Below, in pieces: positions 12,001 to 21,000 of a stretch of DNA of 55,723 nucleotides. The notes below the pieces were generated by a model that was not told the origin of the DNA, did not search any database, and saw nothing but the letters and a program-made list of their open reading frames with translations. Origin of the DNA: Elusimicrobia bacterium GWD2_63_28 (lineage in GTDB: Bacteria > Elusimicrobiota > Elusimicrobia > Elusimicrobiales > UBA9959); assembly GCA_001799895.1 (NCBI GenBank), contig MGUI01000052.1, forward strand, positions 119,029 through 174,751, read 5' to 3'. Both the position numbers and the translations under genes were made by a program. The first letter of the stretch is position 1. Each line of letters starts with the position of its first letter.

Positions 12001-15000
12001 CGGCCATGAAGGCCGCGCGCGGCGCGCTGGCCGCGGCGGTAATTGACGACAAGCTTTACGCGGTCGGCGGCTGGAACGGCAGCACCGCCCTGAAAGACAA
12101 TGAGGTTTATGACCCCGCTGCCGGAACCTGGGAGACCAGGGCGGACATGCTCACGGGGCGCTTCAGCCTGGGCGCAGCGGCCGCCGGCGGCAAGCTGTAC
12201 GCCCTGGGCGGCAACGGCCCTCTCAATATAAACGAAGAGTATGATCCGTCGGCGGATAGCTGGCTAACCAGGCCGAGGCTTGCGTCGGCCCGGCAGGGGC
12301 TGGCCGCCGCGGGCTACGCCGGCCTTATATACGCCCTGGGCGGCTTTAATGGCGCCGCGCTCACGCTTAACGAGGTTTATAACCCCGGCGTGTCCAGGCA
12401 GTTTTCCGGCCTGCTGCCCAACACCCAGTACACCTTTAAGGCCAAGCTGCGCAACGCCGAGGGAGTGGAAACCTCCGAGACTATGACGGTTTCCACCTGG
12501 ACGCTGGCCGTACCGCCCGTGGTCAAGCCTATCGACGCGGTCTTTGTCTCTTCGCTGTCGCTGGCGTGGGCGGAGGGGGAGAACCCGCTGGGCAGCACCC
12601 TGTACCGGGCGCAGGTGTCCACCGACGCCGCCTTCGGGGCAATAGCGGCCTCCTCCGATACTTACAATGCCGAGGCCTGGCTGGTTGGTCTCGCCGCTAA
12701 TACCACCTACTACGGCCGCGCGGCCGCCATAAACGGCGGCGGGATAATTACGGCTTACACCTCGCTAGGCTCCACGGTCACCGCGGTGGAACCCCCGGCG
12801 AGCGTCTACTTCGACGAGGTTTATGCCGCGACCATAACAGCCTCCGCCTACGCCGCCAGCCCCGCTTTCACCGGCCTGGAGCGCGGCCTCTCCGGCGTGA
12901 ACATAACCACCGGCACGCTTTACGGCGATTGGGGTACCGGCGGAAACGTCTGGGCCTCCAAGGCGGCGCTGATTCCGGCGGCCGACTACACCATGGCCGC
13001 GGCCGTAGCAGGCGGGAAGATATACGTGGTGGGCACCGGCTCAAATAACCGCGAGTATGACCCGGTCAGCGACGCCTGGACCACCAGGGCCGCCATGCCC
13101 ACCAGCCGCAGCAGCCTGGCCGCGGCCTCCGCGGGCGGTAAGGTCTACGCCCTGGGCGGCATGGCCGGCTCGCGCCTGGCGACTAACGAGGAATACGACC
13201 CGGAGACCGGCGGCTGGACTACTAAAGCGCCGATGCCTACCGCCCGCAACGCTTTTGCCGCGGCCGCCGTGGCCGGCAGGATCTACGCTATCGGCGGCTA
13301 TACCGGCCAGGCGCAGACCGCCGTCAACGAAGAGTACGACCCGGTCAGCGATGCGTGGGCTACAAAAACTCCGATGACCGGCGCCGCGATGGACCTGTCG
13401 GCGGCGGTGGTGAACGGCCGCGTTTATGTGCTCGGCGCCGGCAATGAGAATCGCGAGTACGACCCGGCCGCTAATGCCTGGGCCGCCAAGGCTTCAATGC
13501 CCACTACCCGCACCCAGCTGGGCGCGGCTGCCGTGGGCGGTAAGGTCTACGCGGTAGGCGGCAACGGCCCGCTGACCGTCAACGAAGAATACGATCCCGC
13601 CGCGGACCAGTGGGTAACCCGCGCGGCCCTGTCCATGCCCCGAGGCCTGCCGGCGGTTGTTGCTGTCGCCGGCCGCCTGTATGTAATTGGCGGCGACAAC
13701 TTCGGCCCCGTGGACACTAACGAGGAATATAACCCCGGAGTCTCGCGGCGCTTCTCCGGGCTGACGCCGAACACGCTGTATAACTTCAAGGCCAAGGTGC
13801 GCAATCTGGCGGGCGGCGAAACGGCCGAGGTGACCGCCTCAACCTGGACTCTGGCGGCGCAGCCGGTTGCGGGTTCTGATCCGCTTTACACGGTGACGGA
13901 CTTTACGGTGTGGGCCGGCTGGCAGGCCAATGGCAATCCCGGCGGCACCTATTATAACGCGCAGATCTCCACCGCCCCGGATTTCTCGTCGGTGGCGGTG
14001 TCCTCGCTGACCGTCAATCTCTACGCCGGCCTGGCCGGGCTGATATCCAATACAACCTATTACGCGCGCGTGGCCGCGTTGAACGACGTCAATATTTACA
14101 CCGCCTACACGCTGCTGGGCTCCACCGTCACGCGCATGAAAACCCCGACCGACGTCTACATGGACGAAGTCGGGACCACTGCCATAACGGCGTCGGCCTA
14201 CGCCGCTGGCCTGACCGGCCTTGAGCGCGGCGTCTCCGGCGTGAATATAACCACAGACAATGTTTACGGCGTCTGGGGTTCCTCAGGTAATTACTGGTCC
14301 AACAGGGCGTCGCTGGCTTCCAGCATCGGTATGGCGGCGGCGGCCTCCCTGGGAGGGAAACTATATGTGCTGGGCGGCTGGGTTGGCGGCGCGCCTTTCG
14401 ACTATAACAGTGAGTACGATCCCGTTCTGAACGCCTGGGCCACTAAGGCCGCCATGCCGACGGCGCGCTACGGGTTTGGCGCCGCGGCCATAGGGGGCAA
14501 ACTGTACGCCGTGGGCGGCCGTTCCGGAGCGTTCAATTACTCCGTCAACGAGGAGTACGACCCGGAGGCCGACGCCTGGACCCCCCGGGCTCCCATGCCT
14601 ACCGAACGCTACGGCCTGGCGGCCGCTGCTATTGCCGGGAAGCTTTACGCGGCCGGCGGTTCTAACGGCGCCGACCTTTCCTCCAACGAGGAGTATGACC
14701 CCGCTTATGACCGGTGGGCGGCCAAAGCCGGCATGCCCACCCCCCGCTACTATACCGCCGGGGCCGTTGTCAGCGGGCGCTTCTACGTGGTGGGCGGCTA
14801 TGGAGCAAGCGTTCTTGCAGTCAACGAGGAGTACGATCCAGCCCTGGACGCTTGGACTACCAGGGCCGCGCTGCCGAACGCGAGTTATATGCTGGGTGCC
14901 GCGCAGGCGGGCGGCAAACTCTTCGCGGTCGGCGGCTATTACGCCGGCTACCTGAATTACAACGGCGAGTACGATCCTTTAACTGATGCCTGGACCTCCA

Positions 15001-18000
15001 GGGCGCCGCTGCCCAATGGCCGCAGCGCTCTTGCCGCTGCCGGGGTGGGCGGCAGGGTTTACGCTGCCGGAGGCAACAGCGGCAGCTATATAAACTCGGT
15101 CATGGCGTACAACCCCGGCGTGGCGCTAGCGTTCTCCGGCCTGGCGCCCAACACCTTCTACACTTTCAAGGCCAAGGCGCGCAACCAGGAGGGGACGGAG
15201 ACCGCCGAGTCGGTGACCGTTTCAACCTACACCCTGGCGGCCTTGGCCCTGAGCGAAACCGGCACCACTTTCGTGGAGGTGTTCCCTTCCAGCGTTGCCG
15301 TCGCCTACTCTTCCGGCACGGCGGCGGGCGGCTACAACGGGGCCGGCGCCAGCTACACGGTGCAGGCCTCTACCGCTCCGGACTTCAGCGGCGCTATAGC
15401 CTACGACGGGGCAAACGATCCGGCGATCTTTACTATCCCGGTGCAGGGCCTGGCCAGTAATACCACCTACCACTTCCGCATGCAGGCTCGCAACTCCGGC
15501 GGCATGACGGACTATTCCTGGCTGCCGCTCGGCACCACGGTGACGCACGCCATAGTGCCCAATGCCGCGGCGGCGGCTTTCGACGGGGTCAACCAGGAAG
15601 GGGTCACCTTCCAATGGGGAAGGAACGGCAACTCCGACGGCACGGCTTACCGGCTGCAGGTGTCGAGTTATAGTAATTTCTCTCTGCTGCGCGCCGACAG
15701 CTACCCGCTTTACGTCACCACCTCGGCCATAGGCGGCCTTACGCCCAATACCACCTGGTATGCCCGCGCGTCCGCCGTCAGCTACAGCGGCGTGCCGACC
15801 GAATACTATGTGCTGGGCGGCACGCTGACCCATAGCGCCGCGCCCTCGCAGGTCCTGTTCGCGGCCGTTTCCACCAGAACCGTGACCGTCGAGGCTTACT
15901 CATCTTACGGCTTTCCGAACCTGACCGAAGGCCTGTCCGGCATTAACCAGTCGGTGGACGGCGCTCCCGCCGGCTGGCTGCAATCCACTGGCACTGTCTT
16001 CGGCGGCCTGGCGCCCAATACTTCCTACGCTTTCAAGGCCAGGGCCCGCAATCAGACCGGGCACGAAACGGCAGAGTCTGTGGAGTTCTCCACCTACACG
16101 CTGGCCACGGTGTCGCTGCCGCAGGTTGGGCCGCTGTTCTCCGGCGTCTGGCTGACCAGCATGACCGTCAACTGGTCTTCGGGCACCGTGGCGGACGGGT
16201 TTAACGGTGCAGGGGCGGACCATCACGTTTCTGTGGCCCGCGATGAAGGCTTCACTCAGATCGTGAATGGCGCAGCGACGTACAACCTCTCCTGGAGCGC
16301 CGAATCGCTGTGGCCCAACACCACGCATTACTTCATGGCGCGCGCCGTCAACAACGCCGGGGTTGCGAATCCCGACTGGCTGGTGCTGGGTTCCACCTCC
16401 ACGCTGGCCAACCCGGTGAGCGATGCCGCTATCTACGAGGTCTGGCCCACCACCGTGGCGGTCAACTGGGCGACGCTGCCCCTGACGCCTTCTTCCGACA
16501 CCTGCGAGGGCTACCTGGTGCAGGCCTCTACCGCGCCCGACTTTACCGGCGTGATAAAATACGCCTCGCATACCAGCCCTGCCGCCCCGCAGCTGACGGT
16601 GATGAACCTGTTCGCCGAGACCACTTACTATTTCCGCGTGGGCTCGCTGAATCATAACGGCGTGCCCAATTACGCGCTGGCGGGCTCCACCTGGACGCCG
16701 CCGGAAAACATCCCGCCGACCCTCGACGACAATGAGCTTACGACGGACTACGCCTGGTACGGCCAGCTCGGCCGCGCCTACGATATAGATTTCCATGACA
16801 CGGGCGGCTCGGCGCTGGAGAGCTTCCGGATAAGGGCCACTACCGGGCCGCTGCAGACCGGAGCGGTGACGGCCGACTGGACCGATATCCTGACCGGCAT
16901 CGACGCCGACGACTATACCGTCGACTGGCCGCTGACGGCCGGGGCCTGGAGCCTGCTGCAGGACGGCACCAACTATGTCACGGTGCGCGTCGCTGACGGC
17001 TCGGGCAACCTGGCCCAGAAAGAGGACGCCTTTATAGTGTTCAAGGACAGCACGCCGCCAACGATAAGCGAAACCTACGACGACCAGGTGTGGCGCAGCA
17101 CGCACGGTTTCAGCGTGCAGACCTCTGTGGCCGATCCGCACAGCGGCATAGACAGAGTGCAGTTCACGGCCTGGAGCGCGCCTGCCCAGGGCGGCTCTGA
17201 GCTGATCCTGTGGTCCCAGCTCTCCGCCCCTGGCGGCGCGAAGTCGGCTGCTCCCGCTCTGCCGGTGAGCGCCGGGGCCTGGGACCTGCTGGTGGACGGC
17301 ACTAACTATTTCTCGCTGCGGGCGTGGGACTACTCGGTGCCGGTCAACACCAACACCTGGGTGGACGCTTTCGTGATACTTAAGGACACTACGCCGCCCG
17401 CGGCCATCAACACGCTGGCGGCCGTTTCCGAATCCACCTACTCCGCCCGGGCCTTGTTCGACGCGCCGCTGGAGACGCCGAGCGGCATAGACACCTTCGC
17501 CGTGCAGTACGCCAGCTACGGCGTGGTCTGGGCCACTTCCTCCGTGGTCAACAGCACCTCCGTCTATGTTTCCACCTTCGGCGTGACGGCCGGCGAGGGG
17601 CAGCTGGTAGACATAGGCGCCCTGGCGCCCAATGCCACCTACTATTTCCGCGCCTGGAGCCGCGATCAGGCCGGCAACTGGTCAGCTATTTCCGACGGCG
17701 GGACCGCCGTTACCCTGGCCGAGGCGCCGCCGATACTGGGGCAGCCGTACGTCTACACTTCTTCCGGCACGCTGGCCTGGGTCCCCGTGGATTCCAACGG
17801 CTACCTCCTTGAAGCCTCTACCGCGGCCGACTTCTCCGGCACGGTGATCTCCTCGGCCACCCCGGCGCCCTCGGTATTCTCTCTCTACGCCGAGGGCCTG
17901 CTGCCCAATACTACTTATTACTTGCGGGCGGCTTCGCTGAACTGGAGCGGCGTGCCCAACTACAGCGGTTCCCACCTGGAGTCCACCTTCGCCGTGATGC

Positions 18001-21000
18001 CCGCCTCGGCCGCCGTGTACGCCGAAGTGTCCAGCGTCAGCGTAACGGTGGAATGGCTGTCTAACGGCAACGGCCCCGGCACACTCTACCGGCTGGATAT
18101 CTCCAGCGATGAATTCGCCTCGGTGCTGGAGTCGTCGGTAACGCAACCCGGCGGCGCCGAACCCTACGCCTTCACTTTCGTGGAGCTGGCGCCCAATACC
18201 ACGCACTGGTTCCGCGCGCAGGCGCTGGGCAACCGCGGCGACATTACGGCCTGGCTGGCGCTGGGTTCGACGGTGACCGCGCCGGTGCCGCCGGTGCTGA
18301 CCGGCTACGCGCTGTGGTCTTCGAGCGCCGCGGTGGCGTGGACCTCCAACGGCAACGGGGCGGGCACTCTCTACCAGGCCGACCTGTCCACCGCTTCTAA
18401 TTTCACCGGCGCGCTGCTGTCGTCCGCGGCTGCGGACGCCTTCAATTTCAGCATGGGCGTGCTGACGCCCAACACAACTTATTACCTGCGCCTGCGGGCT
18501 GTTTCGGCCGTGACCGGCATGGCGAGCCCCTATGTTAACGACGTGGAACTGGCGCTGGCGGCTGAGCCTACCAACATAGGCGCGTGGACGGTGGGCGCCA
18601 ACAATATCGGCGTCTTCTGGGACGCCGACGGCAACCCGGGCGTAACGGCGCAGTCCGCCTGGCAGACCGGCACGGCGCTGCCGGCGGCGCTGTACGGCCA
18701 CTCCGGCGCCATAGCCGGCGACTTCGCCTTCATCACGGGCGGCTACGACGGGGCCTCCTACAAAACCGCCTCCTGGTCCGCGCCGCTGTCTGCCGACGGC
18801 GTAATCGGTTCCTGGACGCAGGCGCGCTCCCTGCCGGCGGCGCGCTACGCGCACAGTTCTGTCGCCATGCGCGGCCGGCTGTACGTGCTGGGCGGTTACG
18901 ACGGCTCGGCGGCCCGGGCCGAGGTCTGGAGCGCCCCTATCAGCTCTTCGGGCGCGCTGGGCGAGTGGGTAGTTGAAGCCCCGCTGCCGCAGGCCGTGTA
19001 CGCCCACGCCTTCACCGCCGGCGAGAACACCCTCTATGTCCTGGGCGGCTACAACGGGGTGGCGCGCAACAATGTGTGGTACACCGGTATTAACCCCGAC
19101 GGCACGCTGACCGGCTGGACCGCGGGCCCCGTCCTTAATGAGGCGGTTTACTCGGCCGCGGCCTACCTGGCCGGCCCGAACATTTACCTGACCGGCGGCT
19201 ACGACGGCACTGTCGCCAAGACCGCCGTTTGGAGCTCTCCGGTTAGCGGCGCGGGCGTCCCCGGCGCGTGGGCGGCCGCCACAGCCCTGCCGTCGGGCGT
19301 CTTCGCGCACGCCATGGACGCGGCGCCCGGCGCCCTGTTCATTTCGGGCGGCACGGGCGGCACTTTCGCTCGGGCCTCCACGCTGCGCGCCGCGCTCAAC
19401 TCCGACGGCACCATAGCCGGCTGGCAGGCGGGTCCGGACCTGCCCGCGGCGCGGCAGTCGCATCTGATGTTCACCCGCGGCAGCCGGCTGACCGTGCTGG
19501 GCGGCTACGACGGGTCGGCGCATAATGAGGGTTATTATTCTACCCTTACCGGCACCGAGTACCGCCTGTACGCCACGGGCGCGCCGTTCGCGCAGACGCC
19601 ATGGCAGGCGGCGGGCTGGCAGGACGTGGGCTCTCTGGTGCCGAACTCTTATTACGTGTTCAGGCCGGCGGCGCGCAACTACGCCGGCATAGAAGCCGTT
19701 GGCGCGGTGACCTATTCCACGTTCACCTACGCGGCGCAGCCGGCCACGGCGGCCATCAGCGGCGTGTTCATCTCGTCGATGCAGGCCAACTGGCTGACGG
19801 GCGATAACCCGGCCGGCACGCTCTACCAGGCGCAGCTGTCGAGCGACGCGGCGCATACGCAGCCGGCGTTCAGCTCCGAAACTGCCAACGCCTACGCGCT
19901 GTTCGAAGGGCTGGACGACGACTTCGCTTACCACGCCCGGGTGCGGGCGGTCAACGCCGTGGGCGTGGCCACGGCCTGGACCGGGCTGGGCTGGGCGGCC
20001 ACGCGCGCCGACCCGGCGCTGGACTTCTCCAACCCGACGGTGACCAATAACCAGGCGGGGGACAACAACTGGCGCAAAGCGGCGGGCACGCTTTACAATA
20101 TTGACTTCGCCGACATGGGCGGCTCTTACCTGGACCGGATAGAGGTACGGATCTCGACGTCAGCGGGCGGTGCGGGGCCGTTCAGCCCCGACTGGACAGC
20201 CGCCGTCTCCGGCATCAACGGCCCGGCTTACGCCGACAACTGGGCGCTGCCGGCGGGCGTGTTCGAGCTGCTGGCCCCCGGCACCAGCTATATCTCGGTG
20301 CGCGCCTTCGACGGCAACGGCAACTCTAGCACTACGGTGGACGCGTTCTACATCCTGAAGGACACGGTGGCGCCGGTGATAACCAGTTACCAGGCCGGTG
20401 AGTCCGACTGGCGCATGGACGACGCGGGCCCCGTCTACGACGTGGACTTCGCCGACGGCATTTCGGGCCTGGGCGCGATCGAATACAGCGCCAGCCCCAA
20501 CCAGGGCCTCGGCGACGCGGCCGGCTACCCGTGGACGGCGATAGCGTCGCTCAGCACCGGCCCCGCGGTTTATAACGGCCTCTGGGGCGTGGACTTCGCC
20601 GGCCTGCCCAACGACGCTACCAACTATATCTCGGTGCGGGCCTGGGACCTGGCCGGCAATACGGTGGCGGTGACCGGCATAGACGTGTTCAAGATCCTTA
20701 AGTACGTGGCCGGCCCCGAGACCGCCATCACCGAGCCTGCCGGCGCCTATGTGTCGGCGCTCACTACGCTGTCCGGCACGGCCTCCGACGCGCGGTCGCA
20801 CGCGCTGGCCGCCGTGGAACTGAGCGTGCGCGAAGAGTCCACCGGCAAGTACTGGGACGGCGCCGACTTCCTGGCCTCGTCGGTAAAGTGGTTCGTGGCG
20901 TCGGGCACGGCAACCTGGAGCCACGCGCCCGGCATAACCTGGCTGGAAGGCTCGGCCTACCAGGCGGTGGCGCGCTCCAGCGACACGGCTGGCAATTACT

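Noticed and set aside
960..15120. CRISPR array or satellite repeat
   Set aside because: The periodicity is in frame, protein-coding and kelch-like, without short identical repeats and unique spacers.
17682..19934. Minus-strand open frame of 750 codons (also 15900-17141)
   Set aside because: It is antisense to the giant gene, with no recognisable domain and no ribosome binding site; a GC-driven shadow frame.
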